NCBI GenBank assembly: GCA_029257775.1
Contig: JARIAQ010000032.1
Span: 87,448-151,447, forward strand
Length of the DNA stretch: 64,000 bases
Origin: Blautia sp.
GTDB taxonomy: Bacteria > Bacillota > Clostridia > Lachnospirales > Lachnospiraceae
Direction: 5' to 3'
This document shows, one piece after another, positions 18,221 through 27,764 of this stretch (positions within the stretch are counted from its first letter, which is position 1; every line of letters starts with the position of its first letter). A program made the translations under genes and the position numbers. The notes beneath the pieces were generated by a model. The model had not been told where the DNA came from and searched no databases. It saw nothing but the letters and a program-made list of their open reading frames with translations.

Positions 18221-19252
18221 ATGAGCTTTCAATTTGTAAAACAACTTCCGACACCTGACGAAGTCAAAGAACATATTCCTATGTCAGACGAATTAAAACA
18301 ACAAAAAAGAAAACGAGATAAGGAAATACAAGATGTGTTTACTGGTGATTCTGATAAATTTCTCGTTATTATAGGTCCTTGTTCCGCCGACAGAGAAGAC
18401 TCTGTATGCGAATATACAAACCGCCTGGCAAAATTACAAGAAAAAGTTTCTGATCGCCTAATTCTAATTCCTAGAATTTATACCAATAAACCAAGAACTA
18501 CCGGAGAAGGCTATAAAGGTATGCTCCATCAACCAAATCCTGAAGCGAAGCCTGATGTATTGGCTGGTATTATGGCAATTCGCAGCATGCATATTCGCTC
18601 ACTTAAAGAAACAGGTCTTACCTCTGCTGATGAAATGCTTTATCCTGATAATTGGCATTATTTATCAGACGTACTGTCCTACGTTGCTATTGGTGCCCGC
18701 TCTGTAGAAAATCAGGAGCATCGACTTATGGTCAGCGGTCTTGATATCCCTGCAGGTATGAAAAATCCTACTAGCGGAGACTTCTCTGTTATGCTGAATT
18801 CTGTTGTTGCTGCGCAAAAAGGACATGATTTTATTTCTAGGGGTTGGGAAGTAAAGACGAAAGGAAATCCCTTAACACATACAATTTTAAGAGGTGCTGT
18901 TAGTAAACATGGTAATACAATCCCCAATTATCATTACGAAGATTTACAACGTCTTCTGGAAATGTATAATGAAAGAGAACTTTTAAATCCATCTCTTATC
19001 ATTGATGCAAATCATTCTAACTCAGGTAAAAAATATAAAGAGCAAATCCGTATTGTAAAAGAAGTACTTCATAGCCGTCTTGTATCCAAAGAAATTCAAA
19101 ATCTTGTAAAAGGAGTTATGATTGAAAGCTATCTAGTAGAAGGCTGTCAAAAAATTGCGCCTGATAATATTTATGGAAAATCTATTACAGATCCCTGTCT
19201 GGGTTGGGAAGATACGGAAAAACTGATCTTTACCATTGCTGAACTCTGTTAA
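18221..19252 (+). CDS. aroF: 3-deoxy-7-phosphoheptulonate (DAHP) synthase, class I AroG type
   Basis: First enzyme of the shikimate pathway: condenses PEP and erythrose 4-phosphate. 343 residues, the length of the AroF/AroG/AroH family. VIIGPCSADRE (about 49-59), IPRIYTNKPRTTGEGYKG, IGARSVENQEHR, SGLDIPAGMKNPTSGD and DANHSNSGKKY carry the PEP, phosphate and metal residues. AAAGGAG precedes the ATG. It has its own promoter and a strong terminator, so it is a one-gene unit. The isozyme letter and feedback amino acid cannot be assigned. Confidence 0.93.
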   Translation: MSFQFVKQLPTPDEVKEHIPMSDELKQQKRKRDKEIQDVFTGDSDKFLVIIGPCSADREDSVCEYTNRLAKLQEKVSDRLILIPRIYTNKPRTTGEGYKGMLHQPNPEAKPDVLAGIMAIRSMHIRSLKETGLTSADEMLYPDNWHYLSDVLSYVAIGARSVENQEHRLMVSGLDIPAGMKNPTSGDFSVMLNSVVAAQKGHDFISRGWEVKTKGNPLTHTILRGAVSKHGNTIPNYHYEDLQRLLEMYNERELLNPSLIIDANHSNSGKKYKEQIRIVKEVLHSRLVSKEIQNLVKGVMIESYLVEGCQKIAPDNIYGKSITDPCLGWEDTEKLIFTIAELC

Positions 19253-19268
19253 AGTTCTTAATTATAAA

Positions 19269-19320
19269 GACCGCACAAGCAACTTCTTAATCCGATTGCT
19301 TATGCGGTCCCCTTATTTTT
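19269..19320 (+). terminator. Terminator of the DAHP synthase gene
   Basis: GACCGCA-C-AAGCAA pairs with TTGCTT-A-TGCGGTC (one C-A mismatch), followed by CCCCTTATTTTTATT on the plus strand. On the minus strand a weaker T-run could also stop xerD. Confidence 0.8.
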
Positions 19321-19336
19321 ATTCATACACTTTCTT

Positions 19337-20221
19337 TTATTTCCTTGGATGTGCTTTCATATACACATCCCTAATTTTATTCACATTCATATTCATATAA
19401 ATTTGTGTTGTAGATATATCTGAATGGCCCATCATCTCTTGCACACTTTTTAAATCCGCTCCATTTTGCACTAAATGCGCTGCAAAAGAATGACGCAATG
19501 TATGTGGAGTAATATCCTGCTGTATTCCTGCTAATACAGCATAACTTTTTAAAATTTTCCAAAAACCCTGTCTGCTCATGGCTTTCCCCGAACAATTCAC
19601 AAACAATAAATCACTGCTATTTTCTCCTAAAAGTTCTGATCTTGCCCACGCCATATAAGCCTCTACTGATTTTTTTGCAGCTGTCCCAAAAGGAATTACT
19701 CTCTCTCTTTCACTTTGACTGCATGTAAGATATCCAAATTTTAAATTTACATCTCTTAATGTAAGATGAATTAATTCACTTACTCTAATACCAGTCGCAT
19801 ACAAAAGCTCCAACATAGCTCTATCACGAACACCTTTTGCTGTATTTTCTCTAGGTTGACTTAAAAGCAAGTCTACCTCCTCTACAGTTAAAATTCCTGG
19901 AGCCTTTTTCTCTATCTTCGGCGCTTTTAAACCTTCTGCAGGATTTTCTTTCCAACACTCCTTCTGACATAAGTACTGAAAAAAAGCTCTTATGGATGCA
20001 ACACTTCTGGATATGGAAGAAGCCGCAAAATTTTTTCTTTCTAAGTACATGATATAGGAATTCAGTAAAACAAATGACACCTGATGCCACTCAAAAATTC
20101 CTTCCTGCTTTAAAAATTGCTGTAATTTTTTCAAATCTCTCTCATAAGATACTTCTGTATTTTTGGAAGTGCCTCTGGTATTATGTAAATGCTCAATAAA
20201 TTCTTGTATTTCGCACTTCAT
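19337..20221 (-). CDS. xerD: Tyrosine recombinase, XerD-type
   Basis: 294 residues in the XerC/XerD layout: N-terminal core-binding domain (YERDLKKLQQFL, SSISRSVASIRAFFQYL) and C-terminal catalytic domain. Catalytic residues visible are Arg in ATGIRVSEL, HTLRHSFAAHL (His-x-x-Arg), the second His in MMGHSDIST and the nucleophile Tyr in TQIYMNM. The beta-hairpin that normally reads GKGNKERVVP here reads SQSERERVIPFG, so the usual Lys is Arg. Xer proteins resolve chromosome dimers at dif. It is next to spoIIM, as its counterpart ripX is near spoIIM in B. subtilis. Family secure; XerC versus XerD rests on context. Confidence 0.88.
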   Translation of the reverse strand: MKCEIQEFIEHLHNTRGTSKNTEVSYERDLKKLQQFLKQEGIFEWHQVSFVLLNSYIMYLERKNFAASSISRSVASIRAFFQYLCQKECWKENPAEGLKAPKIEKKAPGILTVEEVDLLLSQPRENTAKGVRDRAMLELLYATGIRVSELIHLTLRDVNLKFGYLTCSQSERERVIPFGTAAKKSVEAYMAWARSELLGENSSDLLFVNCSGKAMSRQGFWKILKSYAVLAGIQQDITPHTLRHSFAAHLVQNGADLKSVQEMMGHSDISTTQIYMNMNVNKIRDVYMKAHPRK

Positions 20222-20298
20222 ATTTCATTCCCCTTCTTTTAGGCATAGTAAGATTATATATCAAATACACTCCAAAAATCAAACGTTATTTTATAAAA

Positions 20299-20868
20299 TT
20301 ATACCCAATATTTAAAAATCCAACTTAAAAAATTTTGATTAACATAACTTTCTAACCAAATTCCAAGTAAAATACATATGCCTGCACCCAAGCAATAAAA
20401 AGCATATACTCCATAATCTATATTTTCTTTTTCCCTTTTTTTCCATATTTTCTTGCTGATAAGCATAACAAGATAAAATAACAGCAACCAACCTGGCAAA
20501 TAAAAAAGAATCTGGGGTATAAAGCAAACAATTCCCGCCATAAGACCTTTTAGTCCATATTCTAAAGTAAAAATAGTCAAAAGATTTCCTGCCAAAAAAC
20601 CAAACCACAGTAGGCTTAAAGTAACAATAAAAAAACCAATATACGTCACTCCTGTCAAACAAATAAATAAAAAATAGATTCCCCTATGAAATAAGAGATA
20701 TTCAAACAAAGCTTTTGAATTTATAAATTCTTTTGATGCAACTGTCCCATATACAGCTAAAAAACCAGAAGGAGAACCTGTTTCTTTAAACAACAGATTT
20801 GCCCCTATAATCCCAAGGAAAAAACCTAGCAGATACCAATAAAAAAGAAGTCTGATACTTTTTTTCAT
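20299..20868 (-). CDS. spoIIM: SpoIIM-like stage II sporulation membrane protein
   Basis: 189 residues, five hydrophobic segments. FYWYLLGFFLGIIGANLLF at the start, LFICLTGVTYIGFF, LWFGFLAGNLLTIF, GLMAGIVCFIPQILFYLPGW and a C-terminal helix follow the SpoIIM (DUF95) plan. With SpoIID and SpoIIP it drives peptidoglycan remodelling during engulfment of the forespore. The Met at 20868 has AGGGTGA upstream; the open frame extends 26 codons further through the rny terminator and is not coding there. Neighbour xerD supports the call. Confidence 0.8.
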   Translation of the reverse strand: MKKSIRLLFYWYLLGFFLGIIGANLLFKETGSPSGFLAVYGTVASKEFINSKALFEYLLFHRGIYFLFICLTGVTYIGFFIVTLSLLWFGFLAGNLLTIFTLEYGLKGLMAGIVCFIPQILFYLPGWLLLFYLVMLISKKIWKKREKENIDYGVYAFYCLGAGICILLGIWLESYVNQNFLSWIFKYWV

Positions 20869-20902
20869 ACACTTCACCCTGTACAGTTTATGCTTAATGC
20901 AG

Positions 20903-20941
20903 AAAAAAAAGACTCTTATTATAATTATAATAAGAGTCTTT
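20903..20941 (-). terminator. Terminator of rny
   Basis: A perfect 34-base palindrome (arms 20908-20924 and 20925-20941) is followed on the minus strand by further Ts before CTGC. In RNA a few central A-T pairs must open to form the loop. Confidence 0.8.
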
Positions 20942-20961
20942 ATCACTTTAAGTTAACGATA

Positions 20962-22521
20962 TTATTTTGCGTAATCAATTACACGTGATTCACGAATTAT
21001 GTTTACTTTAATCTGTCCCGGATATTCCAACTCGGCTTCAATTTGTTTTGAAATATCTCTGCCCAAAAGTACCATATCTGCATCTGTTACATGCTCTGGA
21101 ACTACCATAACTCGAATTTCTCGCCCTGCCTGAATAGCAAAAGATTTATCCACTCCTTTAAAGGAGTTAGCAATATCTTCTAATTGTTTCAATCTGTTGG
21201 TGTATGTTTCTAATGTTTCACGTCTTGCACCTGGTCTTGCCGCAGAAATTGCATCAGCAGCTTGTACAATACATGCAACTAACGAAGTAGGTTCCACATC
21301 GCCATGATGTGATTCCACTGCATTAATAACGAGTTGTGATTCTTTATATTTTCTACATAAATCTGCACCAATTTGAATATGGGACCCTTCTACTTCATGA
21401 TCAATAGATTTCCCAATATCATGGAGCAAACCTGCTCTTTTCGCCATTCGTATATCCGTTCCAACTTCACCTGCAAGTAGTCCTGCAAGCTGTGCTACTT
21501 CGATAGAATGTTTTAAAGCATTCTGACCATAACTTGAACGGAATTTCATGCGCCCTAAAAGACGGATAAGTTCTGGATGAATACCATGAACGCCTACCTC
21601 CAATGCTGCGGCTTCTCCTTCTTCTCGCATCATTGTTTCAACTTCTTTTTGAGCTTTTTCAACCATTTCTTCAATTCTTGCTGGATGAATACGTCCATCT
21701 ACAATCAACTTCTCCAACGCAATTCTTGCGATTTCCCTGCGAATAGGATCAAATCCGGATAACACCACTGCTTCTGGAGTATCATCAATAATTAAATCTA
21801 CTCCTGTCAGTGTTTCCAATGTACGAATATTACGTCCTTCTCGACCAATAATTCTACCTTTCATTTCATCACTTGGTAGTTGTACTACAGAAATTGTAGC
21901 TTCTGCCACATGATCCGCTGCACATTTCTGAATTGCTGTTACCACATATTCTTTGGCCTTTTTATCGGCTTCTTCTTTTGCCTTGCTTTCTAATTCTTTA
22001 TAAAGCTTAGCTGTGTCAATTTTCACTTCATCTTCAACAGTTTTCAACAGATAATCTTTTGCTTGTTCGGAGGTCAGTCCTGAAATTCTCTCCAGTTCCT
22101 GCACTCGCTGTCCTTGTAATTCGTCAACTTTCTTTTCCTTTTTCTTTAATTCTGCTTCCTTTGCTGTGTATTCAGCTTCTCTCTTTTCTAAAGCATCTGC
22201 TTTTTTATCAAGAGCTTCTTCTTTTGATAAAACACGTTTCTCATACTTCTGAAGTTCACTTCTTCTCTCTTTTGTCTCTTTTTCCAATTCGTTTTTGGTA
22301 CGGAGATTTTCTTCTTTCGCTTCCAAGAGAGCTTCTCGCTTTTTCGTTTCAGCAGACTTTAATGCTTCATCTATAATGCTTCTCGCTTTGACTTCTGCTG
22401 TTCCAATGGTTTCCGCATCTTTTTCTGCTTTCTTCTTAACAGTAATATTTGCGGTAACTGGAACTGCAACCAGCGCAGTAAGAATCACAGCAATAATTGC
22501 AATTATTACATAGATTGCCAC
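20962..22521 (-). CDS. rny: Ribonuclease Y
   Basis: Membrane-anchored endoribonuclease that starts mRNA decay. 519 residues in the usual order: N-terminal membrane helix (about 2-24), a long Glu/Lys/Ala-rich coiled coil (about 40-200), a KH domain ([15 protein letters not shown]) and an HD domain ([26 protein letters not shown]). The start is GTG at 22521 with GGAGGTG 6 bases upstream. A promoter precedes it and a terminator follows. recX and recA lie upstream in the same direction, a common Firmicute arrangement. Secure. Confidence 0.97.
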   Translation of the reverse strand: MAIYVIIAIIAVILTALVAVPVTANITVKKKAEKDAETIGTAEVKARSIIDEALKSAETKKREALLEAKEENLRTKNELEKETKERRSELQKYEKRVLSKEEALDKKADALEKREAEYTAKEAELKKKEKKVDELQGQRVQELERISGLTSEQAKDYLLKTVEDEVKIDTAKLYKELESKAKEEADKKAKEYVVTAIQKCAADHVAEATISVVQLPSDEMKGRIIGREGRNIRTLETLTGVDLIIDDTPEAVVLSGFDPIRREIARIALEKLIVDGRIHPARIEEMVEKAQKEVETMMREEGEAAALEVGVHGIHPELIRLLGRMKFRSSYGQNALKHSIEVAQLAGLLAGEVGTDIRMAKRAGLLHDIGKSIDHEVEGSHIQIGADLCRKYKESQLVINAVESHHGDVEPTSLVACIVQAADAISAARPGARRETLETYTNRLKQLEDIANSFKGVDKSFAIQAGREIRVMVVPEHVTDADMVLLGRDISKQIEAELEYPGQIKVNIIRESRVIDYAK

Positions 22522-22568
22522 AGGAGCACCTCCTTATTTAATTTTCATTGTACGAATACAACAGTTTA

Positions 22569-22597
22569 ATTTTATACTGAATTCTTTAAAAAGTCAA
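22569..22597 (-). promoter_or_regulatory. Promoter of rny
   Basis: TTGACT (22597-22592), 17 bases, TAAAAT (22574-22569) on the minus strand, 47 bases before the GTG start. Confidence 0.65.
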
Positions 22598-22650
22598 CAT
22601 AAAAACAGAAAGTATCATTACTCAATCTGTATAATCTATACAAAATTTTT

Positions 22651-23259
22651 TCACTCAAAAATCTCACGAAAAACTGATAAAATATCACTAGAGGAAAAAC
22701 CTCTCCTCAATAAAAATCCATATAATTTTTTCTTTTCTTTTTCGTCTATTTTTTTATCATAAGAACATTTCTTTTCAATTAAGTTACGAATTGTTTCTTT
22801 CGTATTTATTTCATCCTGTGTTTCCTCAAAAACTTGAGTTATTAATTCTGCTGAAACTCCCTTTCTTAGCAACTCCATCTTAATTCTGGCTTTTCCTTTT
22901 TTCTGTTTTTGACTTTGTACATACATTTCTGCATATCGCCTATCATCTATATAGTGAAAAGATTCTATATAAGATAACGCTCTCTCTATAACAATTTTAG
23001 GGTATCCAGATTCTTCAAGTTTTCTTTCTAATTCACATTTCGTCCTATCCATTTTCTGCAACAAATGCATAGCCCGTAACTTTGCTCTTTTTGTTAATAC
23101 TTCGTCTACAATTTCTGTATAAACATATTCATCTATTTCTTTGCCTTTTTCCAAATGGTAACGAAACAGCTCGCCTTTATATACCACAAAGGCGGGCTGT
23201 TCATCTATTTCAATTTGAAATTTTTGCTTTGTCACAGGCTTAATATCCGTAACAATCAT
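22651..23259 (-). CDS. recX: RecX regulatory protein
   Basis: 202 residues of helical repeats typical of RecX: RAMHLLQKMDRTKCELERKL, SFHYIDDRRYAEMYV, KGKARIKMELLRKGVSAELI and FLLRRGFSSSDILSVFRE. RecX binds RecA filaments and limits or tunes their activity. It begins 12 bases after recA and is surely cotranscribed with it, hence under the same LexA control. Slightly longer than the E. coli protein because of an N-terminal beta-rich domain (about 1-50) common in Firmicutes. Secure. Confidence 0.93.
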   Translation of the reverse strand: MIVTDIKPVTKQKFQIEIDEQPAFVVYKGELFRYHLEKGKEIDEYVYTEIVDEVLTKRAKLRAMHLLQKMDRTKCELERKLEESGYPKIVIERALSYIESFHYIDDRRYAEMYVQSQKQKKGKARIKMELLRKGVSAELITQVFEETQDEINTKETIRNLIEKKCSYDKKIDEKEKKKLYGFLLRRGFSSSDILSVFREIFE

Positions 23260-23271
23260 CCGCTTTCCCTC

Positions 23272-24348
23272 TTAAAATTCTTCGGTTTCTGAATTTGCTG
23301 TATTTCCCCCAACAGCTGTTGTCTGTTCTGATAAATTTTCATCTGAAAGAAGTCCATAGTGTACTCTTACTTTCTGTTCAATTTCTTCTGCTACTTCTGG
23401 ATTTTCTTTCAAATATTTTTTTGCATTTTCTCTTCCCTGACCAATTTTTCCATCATTGTAAGCATACCAAGCACCACTCTTATTTACAATTCCTATGTTG
23501 GCTGCTAAATCTAAAATATCTCCCTCTTTTGAAATTCCTTCTCCAAACATGATATCAAATTCTGCCTCTTTAAACGGGGGAGCAATTTTATTTTTAACCA
23601 CTTTAATTCTAGTTCTATTTCCAACCATTTCTCCACCCTGTTTCAAAGTTTCTATTCTACGCACGTCCATGCGGATGGAAGAATAGAATTTCAATGCACG
23701 TCCACCTGTAGTAACTTCTGGATTTCCAAACATAACTCCCACTTTTTCACGAAGCTGATTGATAAAAATAACAATACAATTTGATTTACTAATATGTGCC
23801 GTTAATTTTCTCAATGCCTGGGACATTAAACGTGCCTGAAGACCTACATGTGAATCTCCCATATCTCCCTCAATTTCTGCTTTAGGCACCAAAGCCGCAA
23901 CAGAGTCCACAATAATAATATCCACAGCACCAGAACGCACCATTGTTTCTGTAATCTCCAAAGCTTGCTCTCCATTATCCGGCTGAGAAATATAGAGATT
24001 ATCAATATCAACACCGATATTTTTTGCATACGCTGGATCTAGCGCATGTTCTGCATCAATAAATCCTGCAATTCCCCCTCTTTTTTGCACTTCCGCTACC
24101 ATATGTAGGGCAACCGTAGTTTTACCACTAGATTCTGGTCCATATACTTCAATAATTCTCCCCTTGGGAACTCCCCCCAATCCCAAAGCAATATCTAAAC
24201 TCAGTGCGCCTGTAGGTACTGTTTCCACATGCATATTTGCAGTAGAATCTCCTAATTTCATAATAGAACCTTTTCCAAACTGCTTTTCAATCTGTGCTAA
24301 AGCACCATCTAATGCTTTCAATTTATCTTCTTTCACCATCTGTGCCAT
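23272..24348 (-). CDS. recA: RecA recombinase
   Basis: ATP-dependent strand-exchange protein and co-protease for LexA. 358 residues. Walker [29 protein letters not shown], the DNA-binding loop region [23 protein letters not shown] (here [17 protein letters not shown]) and a short acidic C-terminus are all in place. GGAG precedes the ATG. The promoter carries a clear LexA box, so it is SOS-induced. recX follows after 12 bases. Secure. Confidence 0.98.
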   Translation of the reverse strand: MAQMVKEDKLKALDGALAQIEKQFGKGSIMKLGDSTANMHVETVPTGALSLDIALGLGGVPKGRIIEVYGPESSGKTTVALHMVAEVQKRGGIAGFIDAEHALDPAYAKNIGVDIDNLYISQPDNGEQALEITETMVRSGAVDIIIVDSVAALVPKAEIEGDMGDSHVGLQARLMSQALRKLTAHISKSNCIVIFINQLREKVGVMFGNPEVTTGGRALKFYSSIRMDVRRIETLKQGGEMVGNRTRIKVVKNKIAPPFKEAEFDIMFGEGISKEGDILDLAANIGIVNKSGAWYAYNDGKIGQGRENAKKYLKENPEVAEEIEQKVRVHYGLLSDENLSEQTTAVGGNTANSETEEF

Positions 24349-24382
24349 ATTTATTCTCCTTTTAATTACACTTTCGCAAATA

Positions 24383-24396
24383 CGAACTTATGTTCG
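24383..24396 (-). promoter_or_regulatory. LexA (SOS) box of recA
   Basis: CGAAC-TTAT-GTTCG, a perfect match to the Gram-positive LexA consensus CGAAC-N4-GTTCG, placed just after the -10 so that bound LexA would cover the transcription start. Confidence 0.92.
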
Positions 24397-24408
24397 TTCC
24401 TATGTTTC

Positions 24409-24437
24409 ATAATAGTATACTTTTCCTATCTTGTCAA
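24409..24437 (-). promoter_or_regulatory. Promoter of recA-recX
   Basis: TTGACA (24437-24432), 17 bases, TATTAT (24414-24409) on the minus strand; consensus -35 and 5 of 6 at the -10. The LexA box lies 12 bases downstream. Confidence 0.88.
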
Positions 24438-24649
24438 CTCTTTTTCTTACACTTCAAGAATCACTTCCCATACTACATTCTTTTTCTTTGAAATATGCAG
24501 AGAATACTGCAACTATGAAAATTGGATACCGTCTTAATCAGACAGAAAGATCTGTATTACTCTTTCAGTATGCACGCTTTCATCTTTTCTGTCAAGCTGA
24601 ATTCTTATTTTATCCATAGCACTGCATTTCCTATAATTCACAAATTTCT
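24438..24649. other. Intergenic stretch without a recognised gene
   Basis: Between the recA promoter and the next terminator there is no open frame with a ribosome site that I believe. A small inverted repeat (TGCAG-AGAATA-CTGCA, near 24496-24511) is visible, and a 27-codon minus-strand frame begins near 24620 without a good ribosome site. I see nothing else. Confidence 0.5.
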
Positions 24650-24699
24650 ATTTTATAATAAAACAAAAGAAGATGTTACCAGCGGCAACATCTTCTTTT
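24650..24699 (-). terminator. Terminator of the small coat-protein pair
   Basis: A perfect 13-pair stem (AAAAGAAGATGTT at 24665-24677 with its complement at 24687-24699) is followed by TTTTGTTTTATT on the minus strand. The plus strand also has a T-run. Confidence 0.8.
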
Positions 24700-24708
24700 G
24701 TTTTTATA

Positions 24709-24963
24709 TCACATAATCGGCTGCTCTAAAATAGAGCGTACATGAGCAACCTCCTCTGGTTTTGCACAAGCTGCCGGAACATAATAGCTTCTTGCTCTGG
24801 CTATTTGATAAATCTCTTCTTGTGACATTTCACACTGATTTCTCATCTGCTTTAAAGTTTGCTTTAATTGTTGGTTTTCCGTCTGTGTAATCATTTCTCC
24901 ATAGCGAACTAATTCCCCGTTAATTCCCACAAGCGTATCTGCTACCATTGTTTTTTCTGTCAT
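24709..24963 (-). CDS. Small CotF-type spore coat protein
   Basis: 84 residues, helical, ending with ARARSYYVPAACAKPEEV. The first part (VADTLVGINGELVRYGEMITQTEN) and the spacing of hydrophobic residues resemble the ferritin-like CotF spore coat family. AGGAGGGG stands before the ATG. It follows a 61-residue gene of the same character by 11 bases, and the two share a terminator. Family assignment is from recall of motifs and is moderate; an external or coat-associated role in spores is inferred. Confidence 0.65.
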   Translation of the reverse strand: MTEKTMVADTLVGINGELVRYGEMITQTENQQLKQTLKQMRNQCEMSQEEIYQIARARSYYVPAACAKPEEVAHVRSILEQPIM

Positions 24964-24974
24964 TGCTACCCCTC

Positions 24975-25160
24975 CTACTGTAAAAATTGCATTAATTGTT
25001 GTTTACTTTCCATTGCTGACTGCGCAGATTTCTGAAAAAACTGCTTAATCTGCAAGTCTTGTGACTCCTGTGCATATTCCTGCATTTTACAATGAGTGGT
25101 TTCAAATCCACTAATCAAATGGCGCAAATTCTGTAAATCCAGTACTGAAATATCTGTCAT
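24975..25160 (-). CDS. Small helical protein, probable coat-associated (CotF partner)
   Basis: 61 residues, Gln-rich and helical (LDLQNLRHLISGFETTHCKMQEYAQ ... KQFFQKSAQSAMESKQQL). AGGAGG lies 7 bases before the ATG, a strong ribosome site for so short a gene. It is paired with the CotF-type gene downstream, a common arrangement for small coat proteins in Clostridia. I do not recognise it with certainty; the Gln/His/Glu pattern suggests half of a four-helix ferritin-like unit. Confidence 0.6.
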   Translation of the reverse strand: MTDISVLDLQNLRHLISGFETTHCKMQEYAQESQDLQIKQFFQKSAQSAMESKQQLMQFLQ

Positions 25161-25192
25161 AGTAATTTCCTCCTGTTTTTTATTTTACCTTC

Positions 25193-25223
25193 TTAGTATG
25201 TCAGGATTTTTAATTTCTATAAC
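25193..25223 (-). promoter_or_regulatory. Weak sporulation-type (sigma-E-like) promoter candidate
   Basis: On the minus strand GTTATAGA (25223-25216), 15 bases, CATACTAA (25200-25193), similar to the sigma-E pattern (-10 CATACA-N-T). It lies before the small coat-protein genes, which fits, but spacing is one base longer than usual. Confidence 0.35.
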
Positions 25224-25246
25224 AGGAGACTTTTTCCTTATCTAAT

Positions 25247-26692
25247 CTATCTATGAATTAACCAATCATACATTTCTTCATATTGTTTTGCTGCATTTAT
25301 CCAGGAAAAATCTTTTGCCATAGCCCGATCTACCAGTTTGTTCCATTCTCTTTTTTTATCATAATAAATATGCTCTGCATAACGGATAATTCCAAGCATC
25401 TCATGAGCATTATAATTTTTAAAACTAAATCCTGTACCTGTATTCTCAAACTCATTATACGGCTCTACAGTATCTTTTAATCCACCTGTTTCTCGTACAA
25501 TTGGCAATGTACCATAACGAAGACTCATAAGCTGACTTAATCCACAAGGCTCAAATAATGAAGGCATTAAGAATGCATCACTGGCTGCATAGATTCTATG
25601 AGACAAACCATTATCATAAAAAATATTAGCTGACACTTTCCCCTGATATTTCCATGCAAAATGGCGGAACATATTTTCATATCTTTCCTCACCTGTTCCC
25701 AAAACAACTAGCTGAATACTATCCTGACATAACTCATCCATTACATAATTTACTAAATCAAATCCTTTTTGATCAGTTAGTCGTGAAACAACTCCTATCA
25801 TCATTGCTTTAGGATTTTCTTCCAAACCAAGTTCTTTTTGTAATGCAAGTTTATTTTTCACTTTTTCTTTCCTGAAATTTTTTGCATTATAATTTTTGAC
25901 AATAAATTTATCTGTCTGTGGATTATACTCTTCGTAATCAATACCATTTACAATACCTCGCAAGTCAGCAGAACGTGCCTGCATCAATCCTTCTAAATGT
26001 TCACCATAAAACTCTGTCTTAATTTCCTCTGCGTAGGTATTGCTCACTGTTGTAATTGCATCCGCATACACAAGACCTCCCTTTAACAGGTTCGCATCTT
26101 TAAATGCTTCCAGCTTATCTGGAGTAAAAAAATGTGCTGGCAGTCCTGTCAATTGTCTTACTGTTTTAATATCCCAAGTTCCTTGGAATTTCAAATTATG
26201 TATGGTCATAACAGTTTTAATGCCTCTATAAAATTCTCCTTGTTGGAAACTATCATTTAAATATACAGGTACTAAACCTGCCTGCCAATCATGACAGTGA
26301 ATAAGATCTGGCCGAAATCCAATTACTGGAAGTATGGAAAGCACCGCTTTTGAAAAGAAAGAAAACTTCTCAATATCGAAACGAATTTCCCCATAGGGCT
26401 GATACCCAGAAAAATAATATTCATTATCAATAAAATAAAATTGTACCCCTTGGAATTCCATCTGCATAATTCCAACATATTCACGTCTATACCCAATATC
26501 CATATAAAAATGAGTAACATACTGTAGCTGACTTTTATATTCCTCTTTCATACACGAATATTTAGGAATAACCACCCTTACATCATATTCTTTTTTATCA
26601 AAACATTTAGGCAGTGTACCTACTACGTCAGCCAATCCACCTGTCTTTATAAACGGCACCGCCTCTGATGCAACAAACAAAATTTTCTTCAC
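25247..26692 (-). CDS. glgA: Glycogen synthase (ADP-glucose type)
   Basis: Extends alpha-1,4-glucan from ADP-glucose (GT5 family). 481 residues. The ADP-glucose loop KTGGLADVVG (about residues 15-24), DLIHCHDWQAGLVPVYL, YADAITTVSNTYAEEI, GIVNGIDYEEYNP, VVSRLTDQKGFDL and the C-terminal SLFEPCGLSQLMSLRYGTLPIVRETGGL are all normal. The start is the GTG at 26692 with AAGGAGGG upstream; the open frame runs 13 codons further without a site. No other glg gene is in the window. It is a stand-alone gene between spo0A and the coat genes. Secure. Confidence 0.95.
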   Translation of the reverse strand: MKKILFVASEAVPFIKTGGLADVVGTLPKCFDKKEYDVRVVIPKYSCMKEEYKSQLQYVTHFYMDIGYRREYVGIMQMEFQGVQFYFIDNEYYFSGYQPYGEIRFDIEKFSFFSKAVLSILPVIGFRPDLIHCHDWQAGLVPVYLNDSFQQGEFYRGIKTVMTIHNLKFQGTWDIKTVRQLTGLPAHFFTPDKLEAFKDANLLKGGLVYADAITTVSNTYAEEIKTEFYGEHLEGLMQARSADLRGIVNGIDYEEYNPQTDKFIVKNYNAKNFRKEKVKNKLALQKELGLEENPKAMMIGVVSRLTDQKGFDLVNYVMDELCQDSIQLVVLGTGEERYENMFRHFAWKYQGKVSANIFYDNGLSHRIYAASDAFLMPSLFEPCGLSQLMSLRYGTLPIVRETGGLKDTVEPYNEFENTGTGFSFKNYNAHEMLGIIRYAEHIYYDKKREWNKLVDRAMAKDFSWINAAKQYEEMYDWLIHR

Positions 26693-26803
26693 TAAAACAC
26701 CCTCCTTGTCAGATGAAATATACCGTCTCATATCTTAATTTGTCTAGCAATATTATACTCCTTTTTTTCTGCAAAGAAAAGTCGTTTTATTGTACTAAAT
26801 TCT

Positions 26804-27598
26804 TTATTTTTTATATTCTAACCGTATTTTATCTGCAATAAGAGCTATGAACTCAGAATTTGTTGGCTTACCTTTTCCAGTACTAACTGTATAGCCAAAC
26901 AATTCATCAATAGTATCCATCTTACCTCTGCTCCAAGCTACTTCTATTGCATGGCGAATAGCACGCTCTACTCTACTTGGAGTTGTTTGATGTCTTTTAG
27001 CAATAGTCGGATATAATATCTTCGTAATGGAATTGAGCATTTCCATATCGTTAACGGAAAGGATAATGGCATCTCTTAAATACTGGTATCCTTTGATATG
27101 TGCCGGCACACCAATTTCATGAATAATATCCGTTACATCTGCCTCCAAATTTCTCTCATAATAACTGCCTGTGTTTTCATAGGCATCTACCTTTCTGATC
27201 TCTCTTTTTCTGCCATCTCTAAGACTACGTATATGCTTAATTCTAGATAACAACATATTATTATCAAATGGTTTTAAAATATAGTAATTCGCGCCTAATT
27301 GAAATGCATCTTCCGTAATCTGCTCCTGTCCTACTGCAGAAACAATGATAAAAGCTGGCTGTTTCTTTAAATTACTGTCTTTTCCTACTCTCTCCATAAC
27401 TGTCAGTCCATCTACTTTTGGCATAATAATATCTAAAAGTACAACATCTGGTTCTTTTTCTTTAATAATATCACAAATTTCTGCACCGTTATTTGCATGC
27501 CCCACCAATTCCAGCTCTTTATCTTCATTGATTAAATTCCCTAATAAGTCCAACATTTTCTCGTTATCATCTGCAATAGCGACATTTAACTTCTCCAT
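26804..27598 (-). CDS. spo0A: Spo0A, master regulator of sporulation
   Basis: 264-residue response regulator. The receiver domain (1-120) has the acidic pair in IADDNEKM, the phosphorylated Asp in [13 protein letters not shown] and the conserved Lys in YILKPFDN. The C-terminal DNA-binding domain has the classic helices ([33 protein letters not shown]). When phosphorylated it binds 0A boxes and starts sporulation. GGAGG precedes the ATG at 27598; a TTG one codon earlier is less likely. It follows spoIVB, the conserved Firmicute order, and has its own promoter with a 0A box upstream. Secure. Confidence 0.98.
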   Translation of the reverse strand: MEKLNVAIADDNEKMLDLLGNLINEDKELELVGHANNGAEICDIIKEKEPDVVLLDIIMPKVDGLTVMERVGKDSNLKKQPAFIIVSAVGQEQITEDAFQLGANYYILKPFDNNMLLSRIKHIRSLRDGRKREIRKVDAYENTGSYYERNLEADVTDIIHEIGVPAHIKGYQYLRDAIILSVNDMEMLNSITKILYPTIAKRHQTTPSRVERAIRHAIEVAWSRGKMDTIDELFGYTVSTGKGKPTNSEFIALIADKIRLEYKK

Positions 27599-27686
27599 CA
27601 ATCTTCCTCCATCAATTTTGTCACAGCAATTTCTTCAGAATTTGACGGGCGCCCTTTTCAATCGTCAATAACTGAAGACTCTTAGT

Positions 27687-27715
27687 ATTATATTCTCTGT
27701 CGGTTTCAGAATCAA
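27687..27715 (-). promoter_or_regulatory. Promoter of spo0A
   Basis: TTGATT (27715-27710), 17 bases, TATAAT (27692-27687) on the minus strand, about 90 bases before spo0A. An AAGGATTT element just upstream resembles a sigma-H -35 but lacks a matching -10 at the right distance. Confidence 0.65.
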
Positions 27716-27764
27716 GTTAAATCCTTCTACAATTTACTTTCATTTACGATTATTTTCATATATT

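Noticed and set aside
24438..24649. Possible small gene or RNA between recA and the coat genes
   Set aside because: The only short frames lack ribosome sites and the small inverted repeat is too weak to call an RNA.
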